Below are positions 1-9,064 of a DNA stretch of 44,910 nt, in pieces; the first letter of the stretch is position 1; every line of letters begins with the position of its first letter. The position numbers and the translations under genes were made by a program. The notes beneath the pieces were generated by a model. That model worked only from the letters and a program-made list of their open reading frames with translations, did no database searches and was not told the DNA's origin. This DNA is from Pseudomonas sp. GOM6 (GTDB lineage: Bacteria > Pseudomonadota > Gammaproteobacteria > Pseudomonadales > Pseudomonadaceae): NCBI RefSeq assembly GCF_029537485.1, contig NZ_JARPUS010000024.1, positions 1 to 44,910 of the forward strand, read 5' to 3'.

Positions 1-21
1 TCATCGTCAAGCTCCTATCCC

Positions 22-60
22 AAACCCCCGACCCGCTCACGCTGGTCGGGGGTTTGTCTT
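22..60 (+). terminator. Rho-independent terminator of the upstream gene
   Basis: A perfect 12-bp stem (22-33 with 44-55) with a 10-nt loop is followed by a T-rich stretch. It probably ends a gene lying left of the window. It separates that gene from the MCE gene at 187, so the MCE gene likely has its own promoter in the 60-186 interval. Confidence 0.85.
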
Positions 61-186
61 TGGGCTGAGAAACTTTCATAGTCTGCTCGGTTCTTTACGA
101 TAGGCTTTGCTATTGCCAAGGTTTCTATTGTTAGCTTGATGCGCCCCCTCTATGTCTGATCAAAAGGAACGGAGTCTTTCCCGACC

Positions 187-2493
187 ATGAGTCAAATCAG
201 TACAGCCAAGACCCGTCATACCACCAATTGGTCTGCGATCTGGATATTGCCCCTGATAGCTTTGCTGATCGGAGGATGGCTAGCGTGGCAGGCTTATCAG
301 CAGGCCGGGATCGAGATTGAGGTGTTCTTTCCGTCCGGTGAGGGCATCCAGGTCAACAAGACCGAGGTTATCTACAAGGGTATGACCATCGGCAAAGTCA
401 TCGGCATGGAGCTGGACGATCATGGCGATGAGCGCGGTGTTCGTGTGACGCTTGAGATGGACAAAAGAGTAGAGTCTCAGCTGCGCACCAACACGCGTTT
501 CTGGTTGGTAAAACCGAATGTTTCCCTGGCGGGGATAACTGGACTGGAAACGCTGGTGTCCGGCAACTACATCACCGCCAGTCCAGGTGATGGTGAGCCT
601 ACTCGCCAGTTTGTTGCCTTGGCTGAGCAGCCTCCGCTCGCTGACAGTGTTCCTGGACTGCACCTGACTCTCAAGGCTGAGCGTCTGGGCTCGCTAAATC
701 GCGATAGCCCGGTGTTCTACAAGCAGATTCAAGTCGGTCGGGTTAAAAGCTTTGAGTTGGCTGAAGATCAAACCACAGTCGAGGTCAAGGTGTTCATTCA
801 GCCCGAGTTCGCGAGCCTGGTGCGGAAGCATACGAGGTTCTGGAATGCCAGTGGGGTGTCCATCGATGCCGGGCTATCGGGGGTCAAAGTGCGTACCGAG
901 TCGCTCTCGAGCATTGTGGCTGGCGGGATCGCCTTTGCCACACCCGAGCATCGGAAGGACAGCCCGCCCACCGACCCGGCAATTCCCTTTCGTTTATATG
1001 AAGACTTTGAGGCCGCTCAGGCAGGGATCAGGGTGACGCTGACCCTACAGGATTTCGAGGGGCTGGACCCGGGCCGTACGCCGGTCATGTACAAGGGTTT
1101 TGCGATTGGTACTTTGCGCAAGACGCTGAACGTTGCTGAGAACCTCGAGTCTGCTCAGGTTGAATTGATGCTGGATCCGCGTGCGGAGGATTACCTGACC
1201 GAGGGTGCTGAGTTCTGGATGGTCAAGCCATCCATATCCCTGGCAGGTATCACCGGGTTGGAAGCGCTGGTTAAAGGAAACTACATTGCCATCAAGCCAG
1301 GGCCTAGGGGGAGTCCTCCGGTTCGCGACTTCGTGGCGCGCGCGAAGGCTCCGCCGCTGGACGTGGGGGCGCCTGGTCTGCATATGGTGTTGTTCGCCGA
1401 TACGCTGGGCTCACTGGAGATCGGCAGTCCGATTCTCTACCGGCAGGTGAAGGTTGGCAGTATCCAAAGCTTTCAGTTCTCGCGTGATCGCAAGAAAGTT
1501 GTTCTGGGGGCTCATATCGAGCCTACCTATGCCGGCTTGGTGAATAGCTCAACGCGCTTCTGGAACTCCAGTGGCATCACGCTGAAAGGTGGAATCTCTA
1601 GCGGTATCGAGGTTAAAAGCGAGTCGCTGCAGACGCTGATGGCTGGTGGTGTGACCTTCGAGACGCCGAACATGAGTGCGCCTGTCAATCGTAAGGTCCA
1701 GCGCTTCACCCTGCATGCAGACCGCGACACGGCTATGCAGGAAGGTGTGGCCATCCAGATTAAGGTCCCGACAGGCGATGGCATCAATCCCGGCACGGCC
1801 ATTCGCTTCAAGGGCATCGAGGTCGGCAAGGTTGAAAGCGTAGAGCTCACTGACGATCTCAAGGCGGTACTGCTCAATGCGCGTATTACCAAAGCAGCAG
1901 GGCGTATTGCCAGCGCTGGCAGCGAGTTCTGGGTGGTCAAACCTGAACTCGGTCTGGTGCGTACCGCTAATCTGGACACCTTGGTCAGTGGGCAATATCT
2001 GGAAGTACTGCCCGCAACCAAAGCCGGCAAGACGCAGACCTATTTCGAGGCTCGCCAGCAGGCGCCTGCTATGTCTGTTCGCGAAAATGGCTTGCGACTC
2101 GTGCTCAGTGCTGCCCGCCGTGGCTCGCTCAAGCCCGGTGTGGTGGTTAGCTATCGCGAAATTCCCGTAGGCAAGGTGACCGACTTAGAGTTGGGGCCGA
2201 CGTCTGATCGCGTCTTGATTCATATACTGATCGAGCCACGCTATGCGCCCCTGGTGCGCAGCGGAACGCGCTTCTGGAATGCCAGTGGTATTGGCGTGGA
2301 TGCTGGCTTGTTCAAAGGGGTCAAAGTGCGGACCGAATCTCTGGAGGCTCTGCTGGAGGGGGGTATTGCCTTCGCCACACCGGATAACCCGGTGATGGGC
2401 GGACCAGCGCTCCCCGGTCAGACCTTTGCGCTCAATGATGAGGTCAACGAAGAGTGGTTGAAGTGGGCGCCGAAAATTCGTCTGGAGAACTAG
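187..2493 (+). CDS. pqiB: PqiB/LetB-type MCE protein with six MCE domains
   Basis: Inner-membrane-anchored periplasmic protein of the MCE (MlaD) superfamily. Such proteins form stacked hexameric rings that conduct lipids between the inner and outer membranes. Of 768 residues, about 15-37 form one N-terminal membrane helix. Six MCE repeats then begin near residues 41, 156, 279, 396, 520 and 634, each with a recognisable 'Y/FKGxxxGxV'-like strand and an 'FW...G(I/V)' segment. E. coli PqiB has three MCE domains and LetB (YebT) has seven, so six is intermediate and closer to LetB in architecture. A LetA/PqiA partner normally lies directly upstream in E. coli. Here a terminator and about 130 bp of non-coding DNA precede the gene, so no partner is co-transcribed within view. 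The ATG at 187 follows GGAACGGAG at a slightly long spacing. Family assignment is firm; the pqiB versus letB name is less so. Confidence 0.93.
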   Translation: MSQISTAKTRHTTNWSAIWILPLIALLIGGWLAWQAYQQAGIEIEVFFPSGEGIQVNKTEVIYKGMTIGKVIGMELDDHGDERGVRVTLEMDKRVESQLRTNTRFWLVKPNVSLAGITGLETLVSGNYITASPGDGEPTRQFVALAEQPPLADSVPGLHLTLKAERLGSLNRDSPVFYKQIQVGRVKSFELAEDQTTVEVKVFIQPEFASLVRKHTRFWNASGVSIDAGLSGVKVRTESLSSIVAGGIAFATPEHRKDSPPTDPAIPFRLYEDFEAAQAGIRVTLTLQDFEGLDPGRTPVMYKGFAIGTLRKTLNVAENLESAQVELMLDPRAEDYLTEGAEFWMVKPSISLAGITGLEALVKGNYIAIKPGPRGSPPVRDFVARAKAPPLDVGAPGLHMVLFADTLGSLEIGSPILYRQVKVGSIQSFQFSRDRKKVVLGAHIEPTYAGLVNSSTRFWNSSGITLKGGISSGIEVKSESLQTLMAGGVTFETPNMSAPVNRKVQRFTLHADRDTAMQEGVAIQIKVPTGDGINPGTAIRFKGIEVGKVESVELTDDLKAVLLNARITKAAGRIASAGSEFWVVKPELGLVRTANLDTLVSGQYLEVLPATKAGKTQTYFEARQQAPAMSVRENGLRLVLSAARRGSLKPGVVVSYREIPVGKVTDLELGPTSDRVLIHILIEPRYAPLVRSGTRFWNASGIGVDAGLFKGVKVRTESLEALLEGGIAFATPDNPVMGGPALPGQTFALNDEVNEEWLKWAPKIRLEN

Positions 2494-2570
2494 GTCCATT
2501 CAGTTTGGTTTAAGTCGGCTTGGCTATCTTGATCTCCGTCGAAACCATTCACTCCCGACGGAGCATAGAG

Positions 2571-2879
2571 ATGAACAAGCTGACTGCCCTTTTCGCCATC
2601 ACCACCCTTGCCGCCACTGCTGGTATCGCCCAGGCCCGTGACCTCGGCCCCGACGAAGCGCTCAAGCTGCGCGATGCCGGCACCATCCAGAGCTTCGACA
2701 AGCTCAACGCTGCGGCGCTGGCCAAGCACCCCGGCGGTCAGGTCACCGAGACCGAGTTGGAAGAAGAGTACGGCCGCTACATATACCAAGTAGAGGTGCG
2801 CGACGCCCAAGGCGTGAAGTGGGACCTAGAGCTGGACGCCATTAATGGCCAGGTCCTGCAGGATCACCAGGACGATTGA
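2571..2879 (+). CDS. Small secreted PepSY-domain protein
   Basis: A 102-residue protein with an N-terminal signal peptide (Lys3, hydrophobic 5-18, probable cleavage after AQA near residue 22), followed by a single PepSY domain. The domain is recognisable by a helical 'DEALKLRDAG' start and the C-terminal 'YxVEVRD..G..WDLELDAINGQVL' pattern. PepSY proteins are periplasmic and are often thought to inhibit peptidases or bind small ligands; the role of this one is unknown. An in-frame ATG at 2520 would add residues ahead of the signal peptide. The ATG at 2571 is preferred because GGAG sits just upstream and because it places the signal peptide at the N-terminus. It lies 77 bp after pqiB and ends at a bidirectional terminator. 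Confidence 0.85.
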   Translation: MNKLTALFAITTLAATAGIAQARDLGPDEALKLRDAGTIQSFDKLNAAALAKHPGGQVTETELEEEYGRYIYQVEVRDAQGVKWDLELDAINGQVLQDHQDD

Positions 2880-2893
2880 TCCCATCCCCAAGA

Positions 2894-2919
2894 AAAAGGG
2901 CCGCATCAGCGGCCCTTTT
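2894..2919. terminator. Bidirectional terminator between the PepSY gene and mksF
   Basis: An 11-bp perfect stem (2894-2904 with 2909-2919) with an ATCA loop has A-rich and T-rich flanks. It lies between the convergent PepSY gene and mksBEF operon and can stop transcription from both sides. Confidence 0.85.
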
Positions 2920-2935
2920 CGTTTGCGCGAAGGAA

Positions 2936-5755
2936 TCAGGCCAGCTCGGCCTGTTCCTCTGTCGCCTTGGTGGTTTCGCGACGCCTGATGAACTTCCAGT
3001 CCGCCTCGTCGATATAGATGCCGTTCGGCCCGCTGCCGCCTTCCAGGTCGATGGCCACATGGGCCGAGACCTGCGGTTTCACCGACGCCAGGATCGGCAC
3101 GAAACCGAGTTGCAGGCTGGTCTCGATCAGCGCCTGCTGGTTGCGCTCGTCGATGTCTGCCGCCTCGTCGAGGTAGTAGGGCAGGCGTACCTTGCCGGCC
3201 TGCTCGCGGTCCATCAGGTGCAGCAACAGGTACATGTTGGTCAGCGCCTTGATGGTCATGGTGGTGCCGTTGGAAGCGGCGCCGTCGATGTCGGTGTGCA
3301 TCACCGGCTGACCGCCGACCTTGGTGATCTCGAAGGCCAGCTCGAACAGGTCCTTGAGGCCCAGCTGGTTACCGTTGGCGGCCACCAGGCGCGACAGGTA
3401 GTCCTTGGCCTCCTCGTTCTTCGCGTCCTGCTCGGCGCTCTGCGAGAGGTCGAACACCGAGAGGGTCTCGCCTTCTTCATACTGGCCTGCGCTGTGGATG
3501 ATCTGGTCGATGTGCTTGAGCGCGTCGCGGTTGGGTGCCAGGACGATGCGGAAGCTCTCCAGGTTGGAGACCTGACGTTTGTTGATTTCGCGATTGAACA
3601 GCGCCAGCTGGTGTTCCAGGTTGTCGTAGTCGCTGCGGATATTGCGCAGGGTGCGGGCGATGTCGGTGACCGCCGCGCGACGCGCCTTGGCCAGAGTGAG
3701 GGCCTCGTCCTGACGGTGTGCATAGGCGTTGACCAGCAGCTGCAGGCGACGCTCCGGATCGTCCTCGCTGTCGAACTTGGCCACGCCCTTGAGGCGCACC
3801 TGCGCATACAGTGCGTCGATCTGGCCGTCGATGCGCTGCAGTGCCTGCCAGCTGTCCTGGTAGTCGTTGAGCAGTGGCAGCAGGTTCTCCAGGCTGTCGT
3901 CGACCGGCTCCATGAACGGTGTGCCGAAGGGGAGGTCGGCCGGCAGCAGCTGGCGACGGCGCAGGGCATCTTCCAAGGTGCGCTCCTTGGCTTCCAGATC
4001 GGCCAGCTGGCGACCGATCAGCTGCAGCTTGGCGGACAGCTGCTGCACGCGCTCGGTAAAGGCGTCGCTGGCACGCTTGAGTTCGTCCTGGGCGGCCTCG
4101 GCCTGGGCCAGCTGCTCCAGTTTGGCCGGCTCTTCGGCGGCCAGGGTCTGGCTCTTGCGGAAGTCTTCCAGGGCCTTCTGTGCATCCAGTACGGCCTGGT
4201 ACAGCTGCTCGGCCTGAGCCTTGCTCGCCGCACGGTCGCCGGCCACGGCCTGCTGGGTCTTCAGTTGCTTGAGCTCGCGCTCCAGGCGGTCCTTCTGGTC
4301 GCGCAGGGCGGCGCGGTCAGCCAGGGCCTGCAGGGCCGGCGGCTCGATGTGCGAGAGGTCGATGGATAGGCCCGGCACGGTGAAGGTGTCGCCCTTGAAG
4401 CGATCGAGCACCGCTTCGACGGCCTTGACCCAGTCATCGCCTTCGGCCTGGATGCCTTTCTCGCCCAGCGGCAGGCTGAACAGCTGGCCGTTGAACAGGC
4501 GCATCAGGCGGTCGACGTCCTGCTGGCTGAACTCCTCGCGCAGGCGTGAGTAGCTGTTGTTGTCGGCGTGGTCGAGCTGCTGCTTGACCGACTTCAGGCG
4601 CTTCTCCAGGTCGCGCACGCGCTCGTCGAGGTCTTCGCTGGAGAACTGGCGCGACTGCGCCAGGGCGCCGGCCAGTTCGTCGTGGGCGTCCTTGGCAGCG
4701 AGCAGTTGCTCTTCCAGCACCTTGGCGTCGGTGACCAGGGCGAAGCGGTTCTTCAGTACCGCCAGTTCGCCGAGCCAGCGCTGGATCTCGCTGATCTCGC
4801 GCTCCAGGCGCATCAGCTCGGCGGTGCCGCCGCGTTGTTCGTTCTGCAGGCCGTCCTGCTCGCGGCGGTAGTGCTCGGCCTGGATCACCAGCTCTTCCTT
4901 GCGCGCGCCGGAGTAGTCTTGCCAGGCGCCGAGCAGGTTATCCAGCAGCGGCGAGAGGCGGTGCAGCTTGCCGCGCAGCACGTCGCGCTGGGCCACGCCG
5001 CCGCTCAGAGCCTCGACCAGTGGGCCGGCGGCGACCAGCGCCTGGTAGTCCTGCTCCATGCGGCGCACGTCGCGGAAGGCTTCTTCGGTGGCGGCGATGT
5101 AGTCGACGCTGCCGGAGCGCAGGCTGTGCTCGAAGGCATCAAGGAACAGCTGCTTGAGCTTGGCGGCGGTGATCTCGCGCATATGCAGCAGGTTGATAAA
5201 CAGCGCGCGGAAAGTCTTCAGGCTCTGTTCACTGGTGGAACGTAGCGGAATCAGGGTCAGGTCCAGCGGGATGCTGGTATGGCCACCGACCAGCAGGCGG
5301 CGCAGTTCCTCGGGCTTCAGCTCATAGGGCGTGATGCCGGCCTGGCCGAGGTTCTTGAACAGCTCGCGCTGACGCAGACAGACGCCGTCCTGCTGGTAGT
5401 GCTGCAAGTCCAGCTCGCCCTGGTAGGCGAAGAACTGGTGGCCGAAGCCGCCGCCGGGGCCGCGACCGGCCACGCCGATCACGTGCGGGCCGTGGGGCAG
5501 GGCGACCTCGACCAGGATGTAGCTGGTGTCCGAGGCGAAGTAGAACTTGCGCGAGGCTTCCAGGCTGTACTTGCCAAAGCTCATGTCGGACATGCGCGCG
5601 AGGATGGGGAACTGCAGCGCGTTGATCGACGCCGACTTGCCCAGGTTGTTGGCGCCGTACACCGACAGCGGGTTTTCCAGCGGGAAGATGCCGAGGCTGT
5701 AGCCGGCGGTGTTCAGCAGGGCGAAGCGGCGAATGCCGTAGCGTTCCTGGCTCAT
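2936..5755 (-). CDS. mksF: Condensin MksF, SMC-like ATPase subunit
   Basis: The SMC-like ATPase of the MksBEF bacterial condensin, which organises and helps segregate the chromosome. The 939-residue length is typical. Walker A (GANNLGKS, residues 34-41) lies in the N-terminal head. A long heptad-rich coiled coil fills roughly residues 285-700, with a hinge-like break in the middle. The C-terminal head carries Walker B with 'LPYYLDEAAD' near 858-867 (acidic pair 863-864). It is the last gene of mksB-mksE-mksF and overlaps mksE by 4 bp (ATGA), implying translational coupling. No mksG/jetD-type nuclease gene follows: the next feature is a terminator. This matches the three-gene chromosomal type of P. 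aeruginosa rather than the plasmid-defence Wadjet type. Confidence 0.93.
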   Translation of the reverse strand: MSQERYGIRRFALLNTAGYSLGIFPLENPLSVYGANNLGKSASINALQFPILARMSDMSFGKYSLEASRKFYFASDTSYILVEVALPHGPHVIGVAGRGPGGGFGHQFFAYQGELDLQHYQQDGVCLRQRELFKNLGQAGITPYELKPEELRRLLVGGHTSIPLDLTLIPLRSTSEQSLKTFRALFINLLHMREITAAKLKQLFLDAFEHSLRSGSVDYIAATEEAFRDVRRMEQDYQALVAAGPLVEALSGGVAQRDVLRGKLHRLSPLLDNLLGAWQDYSGARKEELVIQAEHYRREQDGLQNEQRGGTAELMRLEREISEIQRWLGELAVLKNRFALVTDAKVLEEQLLAAKDAHDELAGALAQSRQFSSEDLDERVRDLEKRLKSVKQQLDHADNNSYSRLREEFSQQDVDRLMRLFNGQLFSLPLGEKGIQAEGDDWVKAVEAVLDRFKGDTFTVPGLSIDLSHIEPPALQALADRAALRDQKDRLERELKQLKTQQAVAGDRAASKAQAEQLYQAVLDAQKALEDFRKSQTLAAEEPAKLEQLAQAEAAQDELKRASDAFTERVQQLSAKLQLIGRQLADLEAKERTLEDALRRRQLLPADLPFGTPFMEPVDDSLENLLPLLNDYQDSWQALQRIDGQIDALYAQVRLKGVAKFDSEDDPERRLQLLVNAYAHRQDEALTLAKARRAAVTDIARTLRNIRSDYDNLEHQLALFNREINKRQVSNLESFRIVLAPNRDALKHIDQIIHSAGQYEEGETLSVFDLSQSAEQDAKNEEAKDYLSRLVAANGNQLGLKDLFELAFEITKVGGQPVMHTDIDGAASNGTTMTIKALTNMYLLLHLMDREQAGKVRLPYYLDEAADIDERNQQALIETSLQLGFVPILASVKPQVSAHVAIDLEGGSGPNGIYIDEADWKFIRRRETTKATEEQAELA

Positions 5756-6453
5756 GCGTCGATCTCCTGGGCGTCACGTTCCTCGGCCATGGCGCGTGCC
5801 AGGGCCTCTTCTTCGGATTCCTCGGTAGCTGCGGGCAGCGGCTCGATGCGCACGATGTCTTCCTCGGCTTCGTCGACCACCAGCTCCGGCGTCGGTAGCG
5901 GCAGGTTGCTGTGCAGGGTGGCCGCGAGGTCGCGGTCCTGCTGCACCGACAGGCACACGTCGAGGAAGCGGTGCATGGGAGCGAGGAAGCGGTACACGCC
6001 ATTGTCTTCGCTGGCGAAGCCGAGCTGGGTAAGACGGCGCATGACCTTCTCTTCCAGCTCATCCTGGGTGGTGACCTCGGCCTGCAGGAACAGGTCCTTG
6101 TACTTCTCCAGCAGCGGTGGCAGCTCGTCGCGGCCGAGGCTGCCGCCGTCGAGCACGGCCAGCGGGTCGCGGCCCTGGTCGGCCAGGTGCTCGACCAGGA
6201 TGAAGGTGAACAGCGCCAGGCGCTGGGCGGTCTTGTTGACCTGGGCGCCCATCTGCTCGGGGACGAAGTAGTAGAAGCCGCGACTGTCGCAGACCAGCTC
6301 GTAGCCGAGCGACTTGAACAGCGCGCGGTAGGCGTCCTGCTGCGCGCTCAGCTGGGTGTACAGCTCGGGGGCGGAGCGGCTGATGTGGTAGCCCTTGAAC
6401 AGCTCACGGAAAATTGGGGCGAGCTGGGTCAGTTCTTTCAGATCGATATTCAT
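5752..6453 (-). CDS. mksE: Condensin MksE, kleisin-associated (kite) subunit
   Basis: A 233-residue protein that links MksB and MksF in the condensin complex. The N-terminal two-thirds read as the winged-helix kite fold ('KDLFLQAEVTTQDELEEKVMR' region). The C-terminus from about residue 195 is strongly acidic (Glu/Asp runs). It is not a catalytic protein, so no active-site motif is expected. Both ends overlap neighbours by 4 bp (mksB stop with mksE start, mksE stop with mksF start), giving a tightly coupled three-gene operon. Identification rests on size, position between mksB and mksF, and resemblance to pseudomonad MksE. Confidence 0.9.
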   Translation of the reverse strand: MNIDLKELTQLAPIFRELFKGYHISRSAPELYTQLSAQQDAYRALFKSLGYELVCDSRGFYYFVPEQMGAQVNKTAQRLALFTFILVEHLADQGRDPLAVLDGGSLGRDELPPLLEKYKDLFLQAEVTTQDELEEKVMRRLTQLGFASEDNGVYRFLAPMHRFLDVCLSVQQDRDLAATLHSNLPLPTPELVVDEAEEDIVRIEPLPAATEESEEEALARAMAEERDAQEIDA

Positions 6454-7697
6454 GCGGTGGTCCCGGCCGGCTTGATCAGGGCATAGGAGCTCAGGCTGAC
6501 CTGATGCTCACGGGTGAGGTAGTCGCGACGCTCCAGGCGCTCGCGCTGGAAGCGGCTGTCACGCGACAGGCGCGAGAACCAGTAGAGCAGCTCGTCGGTG
6601 GCGCCTTCCGGCTCCTGTTCCAGCAGCCAGACCATCAGGTCCGGCAGCGGCAGGGCCTGCTCGCAGCGCTCGATCATCTCGCGGGCGGTGCGTGGCGCCT
6701 TGGGCGCTGCGCCCTTGCGCGCGCCGCTGGCACGCGGGAACTGGTTGGGCTTGGGCTGGAAGCGGGCCAGGGCGTAGACGTAGCTCTCGACCTGGCTGGC
6801 GGTACCGAGGAAGGTGCTCTGTGGGCGACTGAACAGTGGCATGGATGCTTGCGGCAGGGCGTCCAGGCCTTTCTTGCGAATCACCGACAGGGCCAGCGCG
6901 GCGCCACGGGTCACTGCGTTATGCCGGCGCGCTTCCTCGCGCAGTGGCAGCAGCAGCTCGCGCGCTTTGCGCAGAGTCAGCTGGGCGACGGTCTGCATTT
7001 CCAGGATGCGCGCGTGGGTGCGCAGCAGCAGGTCGTCGTCGACCAGCTGGCCGAGGCGCTGCTGCTCGCCGAGCAGGCGCAGCAGCACCTGCTCGACGCG
7101 GCGTACGCCCTGCTCGAAGGCGCCGTCGGCGGAAACCAGCTGAATCATCGGCTCGACGTATTCATCCCAGGTGGCCAGCACTTCGGCATAGCGCTGGCGC
7201 AGCGGAATCTGCCGGTCGCTGGTCTTGGCTCGTTCGGCCACGCCGACCAGGGCCTGCTCGTCGTTGGCCAGCTTCTTCAATACGTCGCGCACGCGCATAT
7301 CGAGCAGACGCAGCTGGCGCGCCAGGTCGTTGCCATCCCGAACCTCGAAGGCGTCCTGGATATAGCCGGCCAGGCGCTCCAGGTGACGCAGGTAGGCCTC
7401 GATCTCCAGGCACAGGCCGAGGCGGTGCTCACGCCGTAGGTAGGCGAGGAAGTCGTGGATCTGTGCGTTCAGCTCGAAGCGGTTGGGGCTCTTGGCCACC
7501 GGCACCAGGATGTCCAGGCGGATCCACTGGTCGAGCAGGGCGGTGATGTCGGCGGGGCTGCCTTCGGGCAGCTGCGTGCCGAGCTGGTTGCGCAGCTCGA
7601 CCAGGCTCAGGGTACCGGTGTCGAAGCGTTCGCACAGCGGTTCGAGCAGCGTCCAGTGCTCGGCGAGGGCGCGCAGTACGCGCTTGGGATCGATCAT
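6450..7697 (-). CDS. mksB: Condensin MksB, kleisin subunit
   Basis: A 415-residue kleisin-like subunit of MksBEF and the first gene of the operon. It is mostly helical, with a predicted N-terminal helical bundle ('RVLRALAEHWTLLEPLCERF') and a charged C-terminal segment beginning near residue 330. It has no catalytic motif, as expected. The ATG at 7697 opens the operon. The 237 bp between it and nspC (divergent, 7935) must hold promoters for both directions. It includes a T7-G6 run at about 7882-7896, but I cannot place -10/-35 boxes with confidence. Confidence 0.9.
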   Translation of the reverse strand: MIDPKRVLRALAEHWTLLEPLCERFDTGTLSLVELRNQLGTQLPEGSPADITALLDQWIRLDILVPVAKSPNRFELNAQIHDFLAYLRREHRLGLCLEIEAYLRHLERLAGYIQDAFEVRDGNDLARQLRLLDMRVRDVLKKLANDEQALVGVAERAKTSDRQIPLRQRYAEVLATWDEYVEPMIQLVSADGAFEQGVRRVEQVLLRLLGEQQRLGQLVDDDLLLRTHARILEMQTVAQLTLRKARELLLPLREEARRHNAVTRGAALALSVIRKKGLDALPQASMPLFSRPQSTFLGTASQVESYVYALARFQPKPNQFPRASGARKGAAPKAPRTAREMIERCEQALPLPDLMVWLLEQEPEGATDELLYWFSRLSRDSRFQRERLERRDYLTREHQVSLSSYALIKPAGTTA

Positions 7698-7934
7698 CGC
7701 GAGGCCATGATATCCGTAGGATCAAAAGGGGGCGATTGTAGCCTATCGATCCGAGGGCGATACCCGCGTCCGTCATGTCGCTGCAATGGCGCTGCGGCAG
7801 GCTGTCGGCTCACTCCTTTGATCGAAAAATGCACACTGCTCTTTCGATATGCGCCGGTTGTCGGCACAATTCGCGTCCGTTTTTTTTCGGGGGGCTGAAA
7901 ACCCTCCATCGGTCGACCTTGCCAGGGCTACGAG

Positions 7935-9032
7935 ATGATCAAGACGCCGTACTACCTCATCGACAAGCAGAAGCTGCTGACCAACCTGGAGAAGATCGCC
8001 TACGTGCGTGAACACTCCGGGGCCAAGGCGCTGCTGGCGCTCAAGTGCTTCGCCACCTGGTCGGTGTTCGACCTGATGCAGCAGTACATGGACGGCACCA
8101 CGTCCTCTTCCTTATATGAGCTGAAGCTCGGTCGGCAGAAGTTCGCCGGCGAGACCCATGCCTACAGCGTGGGCTGGGCCGACGATGAGGTCGAGGAGAT
8201 GGTCGCCAACTGCGACAAGATCATCTTCAACTCGATCAGCCAGCTGGAGCGCTTCGAGGCGGCTACCGAGGGCACCATCCGTGGCCTGCGGGTGAACCCG
8301 CAGGTGAGCAGTTCCGACTACCTGCTTGCCGACCCGGCGCGTCCGTTCAGCCGCCTGGGCGAGTGGGACGCCGAGAAGATCGCCCCGGTGATGGGCAAGA
8401 TCAGCGGCTTCATGTTCCACAACAACTGCGAGAACGGCAGCTTCGAGCTGTTCGACAAGATGCTCACCACCATTGAGGAGCGCTTCGGTCATCTGCTCGC
8501 CCAGGTCGAGTGGGTCAGCCTCGGCGGCGGCATCCACTTCACTGGCGAGGGCTATCCGCTGGATGCCTTCTGCGCGCGGCTGAAAGCCTTCTCCGAGAAG
8601 TACAGTGTGCAGGTCTACCTGGAGCCGGGTGAAGCGGCGATCACCATGAGTGCGTCGCTGGAAGTCACCGTGCTCGACACCCTGTACAACGGCAAGAACC
8701 TCGCGGTGGTCGACAGCTCGATCGAGGCGCACATGCTCGACCTGCTGATCTACCGCCTCAACGCCAAGATGGCGCCCAACGAGGGCGAGCACACCTACAT
8801 GGTGTGCGGTAAGTCCTGTCTGGCCGGCGATATCTTCGGTGAGTACCAATTCGATCGTCCGCTGGCCATCGGCGATCGGCTGTCGTTCATCGACGCGGCA
8901 GGCTACACCATGGTCAAGAAAAACTGGTTCAACGGCCTGAAAATGCCGTCCATCGTCGTGAAGCAACTCGACGGCAGCGTCGAAGTGGTTCGCGAATTTA
9001 CCTTTGACGATTACCTCTCCAGCCTCTCCTGA
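7935..9032 (+). CDS. nspC: Carboxynorspermidine/carboxyspermidine decarboxylase NspC
   Basis: A PLP-dependent, alanine-racemase-fold decarboxylase that converts carboxy(nor)spermidine to (nor)spermidine in the alternative polyamine pathway. At 365 residues it has normal family length. The PLP lysine is Lys37 in 'LLALKCFATW'. The 'SLGGGIHFTGEGYP' phosphate-binding loop lies in the middle, 'LEPGEAA' follows, and the conserved catalytic Cys lies in 'GKSCLAGDIFGEY' near the C-terminus. It is followed 32 bp later by the enzyme that makes its substrate, so the two form an operon. RBS is AGGG about 9 nt before the ATG. Confidence 0.92.
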   Translation: MIKTPYYLIDKQKLLTNLEKIAYVREHSGAKALLALKCFATWSVFDLMQQYMDGTTSSSLYELKLGRQKFAGETHAYSVGWADDEVEEMVANCDKIIFNSISQLERFEAATEGTIRGLRVNPQVSSSDYLLADPARPFSRLGEWDAEKIAPVMGKISGFMFHNNCENGSFELFDKMLTTIEERFGHLLAQVEWVSLGGGIHFTGEGYPLDAFCARLKAFSEKYSVQVYLEPGEAAITMSASLEVTVLDTLYNGKNLAVVDSSIEAHMLDLLIYRLNAKMAPNEGEHTYMVCGKSCLAGDIFGEYQFDRPLAIGDRLSFIDAAGYTMVKKNWFNGLKMPSIVVKQLDGSVEVVREFTFDDYLSSLS

Positions 9033-9064
9033 GGCTGGTACACGGGTAAAGGAGAGATAACGAA

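Noticed and set aside
2876..4369. Long plus-strand open frame (497 codons) opposite mksF
   Set aside because: It is the antisense shadow of the GC-rich mksF coding sequence: it is Leu/Gln/Ala-rich with no domain, and mksF carries clear ATPase motifs.
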